Below are positions 17,693 to 25,956 of a stretch of DNA of 64,000 bases, piece after piece; position 1 is the first letter of the stretch, and each line of letters starts with the position of its first letter. This DNA comes from Paenibacillus piscarius (GTDB lineage: Bacteria; Bacillota; Bacilli; Paenibacillales; Paenibacillaceae). The translations under genes were made by a program, and so were the position numbers. The stretch is taken from the NCBI RefSeq assembly GCF_022234545.1, contig NZ_JAIEUI010000003.1:354500-418499 (forward strand), read 5' to 3'. A model generated the notes under the pieces. The model made no database searches and was not told where the DNA came from. It saw only the letters and a program-made list of their open reading frames with translations.

Positions 17693-18052
17693 TTACCCCA
17701 GACGTTCCAGCCCCAGATATCTGCGCATCTGCAAGGCAGCTTGGGCGTTAATGACATCATCCAGCAGCAGCATCCGTTCGTGGTACCCCCTGCAGATATA
17801 TTTGGCTTCGACGCCGGCCTCCAGCCGTTGCTGCTCATAGACCTTCAGTCCGCGGGCCCGCATCCCGGCACGTACCTCCTGCAGATCAGCCGCCGCCGCA
17901 TGAACAGCAGACTGAATGACCTCCAGGTAGGGAGCGGGTGTGCGCAGCTCCGAGGACAACACGGAAGCGTCGTGCTCGAAGGCGGATAGAATCAGCGGCA
18001 GCAAAATATAGGATTTGACCAGCGTATTGTCCTGACTGTCTGTTCTATGCAT
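17693..18052 (-). CDS. Conserved hypothetical protein, possibly YhjD-like
   Basis: 119 residues, soluble and mostly helical, with KSYILLPLILSAFEHDASVL near the N terminus and a basic/acidic helix-rich remainder. AGAGGT lies eight bases before the ATG at 18052, and the 18088 start lacks such a site. It resembles in size and layout the short Bacillus YhjD-type unknowns, but I cannot confirm that relationship by eye. It is a single-gene unit. Confidence 0.7.
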   Translation of the reverse strand: MHRTDSQDNTLVKSYILLPLILSAFEHDASVLSSELRTPAPYLEVIQSAVHAAAADLQEVRAGMRARGLKVYEQQRLEAGVEAKYICRGYHERMLLLDDVINAQAALQMRRYLGLERLG

Positions 18053-18237
18053 CGGGCTCAACCTCTCTATAAGAACATGTATTCCCATTCTAACGCATAG
18101 CTTAAAAAATAATCAATGGGTTTTATTAAACGGTCCTAATAATGTGACATAATTCACAATATAAATCAGAGGATTGTTTTATATTAAATTTGAGATATTA
18201 AAGATTTAAAAATAAATGCTTCTAAAGGGGAATGACA

Positions 18238-18336
18238 ATGAGTGTAGATGGAAGCCTCCGCCGTGGTCTGGTCTTTGGGTTATTGCTTAGCATACCGCTC
18301 TGGTTATCCTTGCTCGGCTGGTTCCAGCTCCTCTAG
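18238..18336 (+). CDS. Very small hydrophobic peptide (32 aa)
   Basis: ATG 18238 encodes MSVDGSLRRGLVFGLLLSIP and a further hydrophobic stretch ending GWFQLL, a single membrane helix. AAGGGG lies seven bases upstream. The 5' region is AT-rich. Function unknown; it could be a small membrane peptide or a short toxin-like peptide, but no antitoxin or antisense RNA is evident. Confidence 0.55.
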   Translation: MSVDGSLRRGLVFGLLLSIPLWLSLLGWFQLL

Positions 18337-18512
18337 AATCCGTTCCATGATATAGGACATATGGACCAAAATTTAATATTTAAAATTTACGGATGGATAG
18401 AGAGCCTCCCGAAATTTCCCGTGAAGGGGCGAAAAAAGGGAGACGGTGGCAATTCCTTGCGGGATAAGGGATTGTCCCAAAAAGTTTTTCGGATAAATAG
18501 GTAAAAATCACC

Positions 18513-18552
18513 TTGGAACGGATTGACAAATCCGTTCCAAACCAGCTAAACT
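18513..18552 (+). promoter_or_regulatory. Promoter with a 28-bp perfect palindrome over the -35 box
   Basis: TTGGAACGGATT (18513-18524) and AATCCGTTCCAA (18529-18540) form a 12+12 perfect inverted repeat separated by GACA. TTGACA (18523-18528) sits in its centre, with TAAACT 18 bases downstream (18547-18552). A dimeric regulator bound there would block RNA polymerase. It drives the c-di-GMP riboswitch and LPXTG gene. Confidence 0.8.
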
Positions 18553-18632
18553 AAATTTAGTCCGAAAGTAACAAATGTCATAGACTCACTCAGCATGATT
18601 ACATAAGTAATGCCAATTAAATATTCCTATCA

Positions 18633-18720
18633 TGTACAAACGCAAACCGTATCGAAAGAGCGGGACGCAAAGCCAGGAATCTACAGCCGCACAAGTTGAG
18701 GCTAAGGTCGTCCGGCCGCC
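18633..18720 (+). promoter_or_regulatory. Cyclic di-GMP-I (GEMM) riboswitch
   Basis: ACGCAAACC, then ATCGAAAGAGCGGGACGCAAAGCC, given here as two conserved pieces (ATCGAAAGAG and GGGACGCAAAGCC), matches the GEMM-I core including the tetraloop and the G-A-C-G-C-A-A-A-G-C-C internal strand. GGCTAAGGTCGTCCGG closes the second stem. A terminator overlaps its 3' side, so ligand binding is expected to change read-through into the surface-protein gene. Whether c-di-GMP acts as ON or OFF cannot be settled by inspection. Confidence 0.92.
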
Positions 18721-18750
18721 GTGAAGTTAACCCTTCGTGGCGGTCTTTTT
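18713..18750 (+). terminator. Expression-platform terminator of the c-di-GMP riboswitch
   Basis: GGCCGCCGTGAAG pairs with CTTCGTGGCGGTC, with two G-U type pairs, followed by TTTTT. Its 5' arm shares bases with the aptamer's closing strand, as required for a switch. Confidence 0.88.
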
Positions 18751-18804
18751 GTTGTTATAGTTCTGCGAGAGATTCATAGATTAGTTAATAGGAGGTGCAG
18801 ACTA

Positions 18805-21114
18805 TTGAAAAAGAGTGTAAGAAAAGGAGCAGCTGTCTTTCTGGCGGGCGTAATGGCCCTGTCCAGCGCTGTTATCTGGGGGACAAATGTAAGAGCAACT
18901 TCCGGAGTGCCGTACACTCCCGCGGGTGTTTTGGGGGTTGCGGGGAATTTTAATGCTTTTATCTTCGGAGATTTCGCACAGGCCAATGACCAGATTGAGG
19001 GACGTCTTGCAGCGGGGGGGAACATTACTCTCTCAGGAGGATACGGAGTAGCAAGAGCTTACAGGGACGCTTCACCCACGGATGTGCTCGTTGCCGGCAA
19101 GACCTTCACCCACTCGGGCAGCGGTGAAATCTATGGCAATGCCGTGTACGGAACCAGCATTGCTGTGAATGAACCCAGTGTGAACATCAAGGGGGCGAAG
19201 AAGCAGGGGAGCCCGATAGATTTTGCAGCAGAAAAGCAGGCACTGGTCTCCCGTTCCGCAGAGTATGGGGCATTGTCCGACACGATTGCGATTGACAACA
19301 ATGGTTACGGAACGCTTAAGATCAAAGCACCGGATGCCTTCAACGTCGTTCATGTGGATGCTGCCACAATGGCGAAAACCAACAACATTCAATTCGACAT
19401 CGCTCCGGGAGCCACGTTAATCATTAACATAAGCGGATCTGCAGTCAATGTGCCGAGCTTCGCGATGAATAACGGCAAGCCCAGCCAGGTATTATTCAAC
19501 TTTTATCAGGCTAGTCAAGTCAGTATTGCCTACACCTCATTCATGGGGACGATTCTCGCGCCGAAGGCGGATGTTCATTATGCAGGAGCGGAGCTCTACG
19601 GAACGTTGATCGCCCAAAGCTTCAGCGGCGGTGTGGAAATGCACCTTGGGCCGTATGAAGGAGAGGGGCCGCCGCCGAGTCCTACGCCTACTGCGACCCC
19701 GACACCGACGGCAACGCCGACCGCGACGCCAACGCCGACGCCGACCGCGACACCAACGCCGACCGCGACACCGACGCCGACCGCGACGCCAACGCCGACG
19801 CCGACCGCGACACCAACGCCGACCGCGACGCCAACGCCGACGCCGACCGCGACACCAACGCCGACGCCGACCGCGACACCAACACCGACGCCGACCGCGA
19901 CACCAACGCCGACGCCGACCGCGACACCAACACCGACGCCGACCGTGACACCAACGCCGACGCCGACCGCGACACCAACACCGACGCCGACCGCGACACC
20001 AACACCGACACCAACCGCGACACCGACGCCGACACCAGAGCCGACGCCAACACCGACCGTGACACCAGGACCGACACCAACACCAGAGCCGACGCCAACA
20101 CCTACAGTCACACCAGGACCAACGCCGACACCAGAGCCGACGCCAACACCTACAGTCACACCAGGACCAACGCCGACACCAGAGCCGACGCCAACACCTA
20201 CAGTCACACCAGGACCAACGCCGACACCAGAGCCGACGCCAACGCCTACAGTGACACCAGGACCAACGCCGACACCAGAGCCGACGCCAACGCCTACAGT
20301 GACACCAGGACCAACGCCAGAGCCAACACCAACGGCAACACCGACCGCGACACCAACGGCAACGCCGACAGCGACACCAACGGCAACACCAACAGCAACG
20401 CCAACAGCAACGCCAACAGCGACACCAACGGCAACGCCGACAGCGACGCCAACGGCAACGCCAACAGCGACGCCAACGGCAACACCGACCGCGACACCAA
20501 CGGCAACGCCGACAGCGACACCAACAGCGACGCCAACGGCAACGCCGACCGCGACACCAACGGCAACGCCAACAGCAACGCCAACAGCAACGCCAACAGC
20601 GACGCCAACGGCAACGCCGACCGCGACACCAACGGCAACGCCGACCGCGACACCAACGGCAACGCCGACAGCGACACCAACGGCAACACCGACACCAGTT
20701 ACACCGGTCTCAACACCAAATCCGGGAACGCCGTCGTTTAGCTTCCCTGCAGTGCCTACGCCGACTCCGATTATCGGATTCATCGTGAGCAACAATGAGT
20801 TGGTGCTTGATGATGATCCGCTGCCGCTCGGTCCTGTAGCGACACCCGCTGCAACACCGGGACCAACGCCTTCTGCAAAGGTATCATCAGCCGCAGTAAC
20901 GCCTGCACCAACAAAGACGCCAGTACCGGAGGCGGATGTCATTCTTGCAGATGACGAGGTTCCGCTGGGCAGTGTGTCTGCGGGTACGGCCGCAGGCGGA
21001 ACATTGCCTAAGACGGGCGAAGCCAGTCCGGCTCCTTATTATTTCACAGGTCTGGCACTGGCCGTTGCGGGGTTGATTCTTAGACGGGCGACCAGAACCA
21101 ACAGACGTAAGTAA
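18805..21114 (+). CDS. LPXTG-anchored choice-of-anchor-A family surface protein with long Pro/Thr stalk
   Basis: 769 residues from TTG 18805, which has GGAGG nine bases upstream. Signal peptide (1-about 32). Choice-of-anchor-A domain (about 35-285; [17 protein letters not shown], then the [16 protein letters not shown] segment), found in collagen-binding-like surface adhesins. Pro/Thr/Ala repeat stalk (about 290-650). C-terminal LPKTG (734-738), hydrophobic helix and [10 protein letters not shown] tail for sortase. It would be exported and linked to peptidoglycan, projecting the N-terminal domain. The c-di-GMP riboswitch points to a role in surface attachment or biofilm. No sortase gene is in the window. 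Confidence 0.92.
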   Translation: MKKSVRKGAAVFLAGVMALSSAVIWGTNVRATSGVPYTPAGVLGVAGNFNAFIFGDFAQANDQIEGRLAAGGNITLSGGYGVARAYRDASPTDVLVAGKTFTHSGSGEIYGNAVYGTSIAVNEPSVNIKGAKKQGSPIDFAAEKQALVSRSAEYGALSDTIAIDNNGYGTLKIKAPDAFNVVHVDAATMAKTNNIQFDIAPGATLIINISGSAVNVPSFAMNNGKPSQVLFNFYQASQVSIAYTSFMGTILAPKADVHYAGAELYGTLIAQSFSGGVEMHLGPYEGEGPPPSPTPTATPTPTATPTATPTPTPTATPTPTATPTPTATPTPTPTATPTPTATPTPTPTATPTPTPTATPTPTPTATPTPTPTATPTPTPTVTPTPTPTATPTPTPTATPTPTPTATPTPTPEPTPTPTVTPGPTPTPEPTPTPTVTPGPTPTPEPTPTPTVTPGPTPTPEPTPTPTVTPGPTPTPEPTPTPTVTPGPTPTPEPTPTPTVTPGPTPEPTPTATPTATPTATPTATPTATPTATPTATPTATPTATPTATPTATPTATPTATPTATPTATPTATPTATPTATPTATPTATPTATPTATPTATPTATPTATPTATPTATPTATPTATPTATPTPVTPVSTPNPGTPSFSFPAVPTPTPIIGFIVSNNELVLDDDPLPLGPVATPAATPGPTPSAKVSSAAVTPAPTKTPVPEADVILADDEVPLGSVSAGTAAGGTLPKTGEASPAPYYFTGLALAVAGLILRRATRTNRRK
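19675..20760 (+). repeat. Low-complexity Pro-Thr-Ala coding repeat
   Basis: About 360 codons built from PT, PTAT and [14 protein letters not shown] units; nested DNA periods are 12, 18 and 42-48 bp. It is prone to slippage and assembly error, so the true copy number may differ between isolates. The opposite strand is open here only because of this composition. Confidence 0.95.
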
Positions 21115-21139
21115 AGAAGAGACAACATAGTTTCAACTG

Positions 21140-21190
21140 GCAAGGGCTGTTTCCCGGAGAAGACGTTCTCCCGGAAGCAGCCTTTTATTT
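21140..21190 (+). terminator. Terminator of the LPXTG gene
   Basis: AAGGGCTGTTTCC and GGAAGCAGCCTTTT enclose an inner GGAGAA / TTCTCC stem, ending in a T-rich tract. Confidence 0.9.
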
Positions 21191-21202
21191 AGAAATAAGG
21201 AG

Positions 21203-21553
21203 GTGATAGTCCGTGAGCAAATGTAATCGAAAAACCGGCTACAATGCGGCGGAGTGACGGTTTGTGAGCAAATGTAATCGGAAAACCGACTACAATGCGG
21301 CGGAGTGACGGTTTGTGAGCAAATGTAATCGGAAAACCGACTACAATGCGGCGGAGTGGCGGCTCGTGAACAAATGTAATCGGAAAACCGACTACAATGC
21401 GGCGGAGTGACGGTTTGTGAGCAAATGTAATCGAAAAACCGACCACAATGCGGCGGAGTGGCGGCTCGTGAGCAAATGTAATCGAAAAACCGACCACAAT
21501 GCGGTGGAGTGGAAGTTTGTGAGCAAATGTAATCGGAAAACCGACTACATTCG
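21203..21553. repeat. 51-bp array C (7 units, TCGGAAAACCGA family)
   Basis: ATGTAATCG begins at 21221, 21272, 21323, 21374, 21425, 21476 and 21527, an exact 51-bp step throughout. The core GTAATCGGAAAACCGACTAC is an imperfect inverted repeat with TCGG-AAAA-CCGA at its centre, and the linker GCGGCGGAGTGACGGTTTGT is also largely conserved. Because 51 is a multiple of three, minus-strand frames stay open across it (17-residue repeats). No ribosome binding site or homology supports them as genes. Confidence 0.95.
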
Positions 21554-21688
21554 GCGCTGGCATTAAGACGGCGGTCTGACCGATTTCTTACTTGACTCAA
21601 TCCCGTGATATACTAGCCTCAATATTAGGGTCAGGCAGTAACTCACATTCCCTCTTAGGGAATGCTGCTTGCGGGAGGAGGAACTTTA

Positions 21689-22633
21689 ATGTGGAGTATA
21701 TACGTGCTTGTGGCACTAATTGTGATAGCCGGGGGCTTGGCGTATGCCGGAATCTATTTTTATGGAATCGCCATTAAGCGGGCGCCCAAAGAGTTCCTGG
21801 GCAAGACTCCGGACCTGAAGACCGATCCTCCGGTAGCCGGGGCTTCCTGGGGCGAAGGGGCGCAGTGGGTGGCACAGCAGAAGTTCCGCGAGGTGGAGCT
21901 GATGTCAGAGGACGGCTTGAAGCTGCAGGGCTATTATCTTGCCTCGGAGCGTGCGGCAGGGCGTACCGTTATTATTGCCCACGGATATTCCGGCAAGGCT
22001 AAGGATATGGGGGCTACGGCCAAGAATTACTATGACAATCTGGGCTACAATGTGCTGCTGCCCGATGCCCGGGGCCACGGCCGGAGTGAAGGCAATTATA
22101 TCGGCTTCGGCTGGCCGGAGCGCCGGGATTATCTGCGGTGGATTCAGTTTGTGCTGCAGGAGAACGGCCCGGACGCGCAGATTGTGCTTCATGGGGTATC
22201 GATGGGCGGGGCAACGGTGCTGATGACTGCCGGAGAGGAGCTGCCTCCCCAGGTCAAAGCGGTGATTGCCGATTGCAGCTACACCTCGGTGAAGGCGCAG
22301 TTGTCCTACCAGCTGAAGCGGATGTACCGTCTGCCGGGCTTTCCGTTTGTGCCGGTGGCCAGCCTGGTGACCCGCTTGAAGGCCGGTTATACCTTTGGGG
22401 CCGCTTCAGCCCTGAAGCAGGTACGCAAGGCGAAGGTGCCGATTCTGTTCATTCATGGAGATGCGGATAAGTTCGTGCCGTTTGCGATGATGGATGAGCT
22501 GTATGAGGCCTGCAGGAGTCCGAAGGAGCGGCTGGTGGTGCACGGGGCGGGGCATGGTCTGTCTTATGATACGGATAAGAATACGTATATCCGTACCGTC
22601 GGCGAGTTCGTGGAGCGGTATATCCAAATATAA
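21689..22633 (+). CDS. Membrane-anchored alpha/beta hydrolase, YqkD-like
   Basis: 314 residues. An N-terminal membrane anchor (about 1-27) is followed by an alpha/beta hydrolase domain: oxyanion region VIIAHGYSG, nucleophile elbow HGVSMGG, acid HGDADKFVP and catalytic His in GAGHG. It resembles the B. subtilis YqkD/YfhR-type hydrolases, whose substrate is not known. ATG 21689 has GGAGGAGG about eight bases upstream, and the membrane segment begins directly after it. It is monocistronic. Confidence 0.87.
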   Translation: MWSIYVLVALIVIAGGLAYAGIYFYGIAIKRAPKEFLGKTPDLKTDPPVAGASWGEGAQWVAQQKFREVELMSEDGLKLQGYYLASERAAGRTVIIAHGYSGKAKDMGATAKNYYDNLGYNVLLPDARGHGRSEGNYIGFGWPERRDYLRWIQFVLQENGPDAQIVLHGVSMGGATVLMTAGEELPPQVKAVIADCSYTSVKAQLSYQLKRMYRLPGFPFVPVASLVTRLKAGYTFGAASALKQVRKAKVPILFIHGDADKFVPFAMMDELYEACRSPKERLVVHGAGHGLSYDTDKNTYIRTVGEFVERYIQI

Positions 22634-23083
22634 GAATTTATATGTTTCACATGATAACTTATCCTTCTATTTCTCGCTGAAACGGGTGCCGTCCTTTAAA
22701 AGGACAGCAAAGCCGTTTCCGCTTGACATGCCGGCGGCGGCTGAACGATCACTATAAATGTCCCGGAAACGTAGACGCGCCCGGTATCCGCAGACTGCGG
22801 GTACCGGGCGCTTATTATGTTCCACACATGGGGCCACTCCCTGACAACAGGGGAGCAGCAAGCCATGTTATATTCGGTATATTCATCCCCCGCCGTCCGT
22901 GAGCGTGACGGGTGTCGTTGTTCCTTGTTATTTCCAGCAGCCGTATGGGCGAGAGCAATCCTTCCAAAACGACAAAAGCCCTACCTCTCTTTTGTCCTTG
23001 CGACTCCTAGGCCGCGCCAGTGTGAATCGGAATACTATGTTCGAATTTAGTCTCATAAAAAGGAAGAGTCCTGCAAGAAAACG
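22634..23083. other. Gene-free region between the hydrolase and HD-GYP genes
   Basis: No supported gene. It holds a nested hairpin at 22676-22721 (outer GAAACGG / CCGTTTC, inner GTCCTTT / AAAGGAC) that I cannot match to a known RNA class, and a strong hairpin at 22777-22811 (GCGCCCGGTA / TACCGGGCGC plus CCGCAG / CTGCGG) followed by TTATTAT, which may end the hydrolase transcript. The short frames across it have no ribosome binding sites. Confidence 0.6.
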
Positions 23084-23111
23084 TAAGATTTATTGTCCAA
23101 ACCGCCGATAA
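23084..23111 (+). promoter_or_regulatory. SigD (sigma-28)-like promoter for the HD-GYP gene
   Basis: TAAG, 16 bases, then GCCGATAA, 131 bp before the ATG. The consensus in Bacillus is TAAA-N14-16-GCCGATAT. The match implies co-expression with motility genes. Confidence 0.65.
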
Positions 23112-23242
23112 TAAAAACAGGTGATTCATCGGCCTGACATCTTCTTGATGGGGATAAACATACACGATAACAAAATATTACTATATTATAGCATGGATTC
23201 TATTCAAACACAACTGGATATTGGGTCAAGACAGGGACGGAA

Positions 23243-24790
23243 ATGAGGGCACCGATGAGACTATACAGAATATTTTTGAAGAACCAGATCCGTAACTACA
23301 TCTTTGGCTCTGCCATAGCTGTGCTGGCGGTCGGGAGTCTGATTATGTTGTCTTCGCTGGAGATCAGCCGGGTGGAGTACTTCCGCCTTCTGCTGGTGTT
23401 AGCCTTCTCGTTCATGATTATGGCCGTCACGGAGATCGGCGTCTTCATGAACCAGATCAGACCCATACGGGCTGCATTGCTTGAAGAGAATAGTGCACTC
23501 CCTGTGCTGGAAAAAGCTTATCTCCATACCCACCAGCTGCCGAGGCGCGCCGTTCTGCGGATCATGGGCCCGCATCTTCTGGGCTTGTCCCTGCCGGCGG
23601 TCCTGATCACGTCCTGGATGATCCACAGCGGCTGGGTCTCATTCCCTTATGTCTATCTGATTCTGGGCATGTGCGGAGCGGTGCTTGTTGCAGCTATGCA
23701 TGCACTCATTGAATTTTTCCTGACGTGTACCGCCATTGTACCGCTGATTAAGGAATTCAGGAACCGTGCCCTGGAGCGGCATGGGGTGGACTTCTCGCTG
23801 GAGGGCCATGTGTTCGTGCCCATCCGTCCCAAATTCCTGATCAGCTGCATGCTGATGGGTACCTTCCCGCTGTTCCTGTTCATCATGGCGACGCATATCC
23901 GCATGAACGGCAACGGTGATACGATTGCGGTGGTTGGACTTCAGAGCTACTGGGCCTGGGCGGGGATGGTGCTGCTGATCGGGACTCTGTTCTCTTCCAT
24001 CGCCGCCTGGCTGCTGACGGGCAGTGTGCAGCATCCTATTAATGAGCTGTATCAGGCTATGAATCAGGTCAAGGATGGTCACCTGGTTCAGGTGCAGGAT
24101 GAGTATTCCGATGAATTCTCGAACCTGGTAGCAGGCTTCAACATGATGGTCCGCGGGCTGCAGACGAGGGAGCAGCAGAACAGGCAGCTGCTGGACAGCT
24201 ATTTCTCTACCCTCGCTGTGGCACTGGATGCGCGTGACCCCTATACGGCAGGCCATTCGCTCCGTGTGGCTGAGTATTCGGTCATCATCGGACAATTGGC
24301 GGGAATGACCGGCCAGCAGCTCGATGATCTGCGCAAGTCTGCATTGCTGCATGATATTGGCAAGATCGGCGTGAGAGACAGCATTCTTTTCAAGGAAGAA
24401 GCCCTTACAGATGAGGAATTCACCCAGATCAAAAGCCATACGGTCCTTGGAGAGAATATTCTGCGGCAGATTGAACCGGTTGAGAAAATGGCGCCCTATC
24501 TGGGCGGCGTCCGCTCCCACCATGAGCGCTATGACGGCCGGGGCTACCCTGACGGCTTGTCAGGGACGGATATTCCTCTGCATGGGCGGATTATCGCGGT
24601 GGCAGATGCTTACGATGCGATGACCTCGAACCGCCCGTACCGCAAAGGGATGGATCATGAGCAGGCGCTGACGATTCTGGAGCAGGGCAGAGGCAGCCAG
24701 TGGGACCCGGAGTTTGCCGGGCTGTTCCTGTCCTATTATGGCCGGAAGCCGGAGCTGTCCAAGAGCAATTGTGTTGTCAAAACAGGATAA
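23243..24790 (+). CDS. Membrane HD-GYP cyclic di-GMP phosphodiesterase
   Basis: 515 residues. Several N-terminal membrane helices (about 15-270), then a HAMP-like linker (VQHPINELYQAMNQVKDG), then an HD-GYP domain (about 320-490) with HDIGK (His370, Asp371), the HHERYDGRGYP signature and ADAYDAMTSNRPYR. All metal ligands of active enzymes seem present, so it should hydrolyse c-di-GMP at the inner membrane face. ATG 23255 (MRLYRIF) is an alternative start with GAGGG upstream. It lies 2 kb from the LPXTG gene governed by a c-di-GMP riboswitch, and its promoter looks SigD-dependent. Confidence 0.92.
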   Translation: MRAPMRLYRIFLKNQIRNYIFGSAIAVLAVGSLIMLSSLEISRVEYFRLLLVLAFSFMIMAVTEIGVFMNQIRPIRAALLEENSALPVLEKAYLHTHQLPRRAVLRIMGPHLLGLSLPAVLITSWMIHSGWVSFPYVYLILGMCGAVLVAAMHALIEFFLTCTAIVPLIKEFRNRALERHGVDFSLEGHVFVPIRPKFLISCMLMGTFPLFLFIMATHIRMNGNGDTIAVVGLQSYWAWAGMVLLIGTLFSSIAAWLLTGSVQHPINELYQAMNQVKDGHLVQVQDEYSDEFSNLVAGFNMMVRGLQTREQQNRQLLDSYFSTLAVALDARDPYTAGHSLRVAEYSVIIGQLAGMTGQQLDDLRKSALLHDIGKIGVRDSILFKEEALTDEEFTQIKSHTVLGENILRQIEPVEKMAPYLGGVRSHHERYDGRGYPDGLSGTDIPLHGRIIAVADAYDAMTSNRPYRKGMDHEQALTILEQGRGSQWDPEFAGLFLSYYGRKPELSKSNCVVKTG

Positions 24791-24831
24791 TGATGCACCT
24801 GGCCCGGCCAGTAAATTGCATAATTGAGGAG

Positions 24832-24876
24832 CTGAAGCGGACACTATCCAGTATATGGAGGCTCCGCTTCTGTTTT
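24832..24876 (+). terminator. Terminator of the HD-GYP gene
   Basis: GAAGCGGA pairs with TCCGCTTC and is followed by TGTTTT. Confidence 0.65.
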
Positions 24877-24930
24877 GCGTGCCTATTTTGTGAACTGCGG
24901 CTTAAATCCGACAATTCCCGACTACATTCA

Positions 24931-24959
24931 TTGAAGGTTTGGGGGCAGACCGTTATAAT
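24931..24959 (+). promoter_or_regulatory. Promoter of the eetA-dmkA operon
   Basis: TTGAAG and TATAAT separated by 17 bases, 42 bp before the eetA ATG. Confidence 0.8.
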
Positions 24960-25000
24960 TATGAAGTCTGGATTTTAATTAAAAAATAAGGGAGATTTCT

Positions 25001-25390
25001 ATGAAACGCGCAGATGTGCTGCTGATTTCAATCGTTCTGATCGCTGCGCTCGCTTTTCTCGTGCCGAGGTGGCTGTCAAACGATGCTGATAAAGGTGGGC
25101 CCGGCAAGGAACTGAAGGCTAACATAACGGTGGACGGGAAGCTGTTCAAGACCGTAACCCTCACCAAAGAAGAGCAGACCATTGAAGTCCGCACCGAGCG
25201 GGGTTATAACATTCTGAAGGTGCATGATTATGGAATTGAGATGTTCGATGCGGATTGTCCTGATCAGGTATGTCTTGGCTTCGGGTTCATTACCCTGCCG
25301 AAGCAGACGATAGTATGCCTTCCGCACCGGGTTCTGGTTGAAATTGCAAGCGCGTCGGGGGAGGATGAAGTAGATGGCTATGTCCAGTAG
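25001..25390 (+). CDS. eetA: NusG domain II protein, EetA-like
   Basis: 129 residues. A single N-terminal membrane anchor (about 5-23) precedes an extracytoplasmic NusG-II domain (about 38-125), with CPDQVC and IVCLPHRVLVEI typical of this family. In Listeria the NusG-II protein EetA and the adjacent EetB are required for flavin-based extracellular electron transfer. AAGGGAG precedes the ATG by about six bases. The 3' end overlaps eetB by 17 bases. First gene of an eight-gene plus-strand operon. The EET role is inferred from the gene set, not from a domain of known chemistry. Confidence 0.85.
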   Translation: MKRADVLLISIVLIAALAFLVPRWLSNDADKGGPGKELKANITVDGKLFKTVTLTKEEQTIEVRTERGYNILKVHDYGIEMFDADCPDQVCLGFGFITLPKQTIVCLPHRVLVEIASASGEDEVDGYVQ

Positions 25391-25937
25391 TGAATCGGCT
25401 ACAGCGCTGAAGCGGACGGTCATTATTGCGATTTTTGCTGCTGTTGCCGTTGTGCTGAGTATTGTAGAGGCGCAGATTCCGCTTGCCGGAATCGGCCTGA
25501 TGCCGGGGGCGAAGCTGGGGTTCGCCAATATTATGATTCTGACCTGCATCTACTTCTTGCGCGGGCGTGATGTATTTGTGCTGGTGATTCTGAAGACGCT
25601 GCTGACCGCCTTCCTGCTCGGGACGCTGTCCAGCCTGCTGTTCAGCCTGTTCGGCTCGCTGTTCAGCTTCATCGCCATGTTCGCACTGGTGAAGCTTGGC
25701 CGCAAGAAATTCAGCGTCATCGGCATCAGCATTGTGGGCGGTCTTGCCCATAACACAGGCCAGCTGCTGGCGGCATCGTTTGTGTTCAATTCAACCAGTA
25801 TTTTTTATTACCTGCCTGTTCTGCTGATCACCGGTATTGTCACTGGCATAGCTGTTGGCTTCGCCGTCCGGTACGTGGTTGACTCGCTATCCAGAATCTC
25901 CTTGTTTGAAGAGTTCCTGAACGGACCGGGCCATTAG
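25374..25937 (+). CDS. eetB: Gx-transporter family membrane protein, EetB-like
   Basis: 187 residues with five or six membrane helices. PLAGIGLMPGAKLGFANIMILTC is the Gx-transporter (so-called heptaprenyl diphosphate synthase component I) signature region, here quoted only by its start PLAGIGLMPGAKLG. The family looks like an S-component of ECF transporters, and ecfA1-A2-T follow directly, so it could be the substrate-binding subunit of that complex. In Listeria, EetB is required for EET. GGAGG lies nine bases before the ATG. Substrate unknown. Confidence 0.85.
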   Translation: MAMSSSESATALKRTVIIAIFAAVAVVLSIVEAQIPLAGIGLMPGAKLGFANIMILTCIYFLRGRDVFVLVILKTLLTAFLLGTLSSLLFSLFGSLFSFIAMFALVKLGRKKFSVIGISIVGGLAHNTGQLLAASFVFNSTSIFYYLPVLLITGIVTGIAVGFAVRYVVDSLSRISLFEEFLNGPGH

Positions 25938-25956
25938 CAGCGGAAGGATGAGCAAC

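Noticed and set aside
19596..20942. Long minus-strand open frame of Val-Gly-Ala repeats opposite the LPXTG gene
   Set aside because: It is open only because the Pro/Thr/Ala codon repeats lack stop codons on the other strand. The plus-strand protein has a signal peptide, a known domain and a sortase motif.
21133..21600. Minus-strand frames with a 17-residue repeat across array C
   Set aside because: Two different frames are open at once, there is no good ribosome binding site, and sister arrays contain 52-bp steps that would shift the frame.
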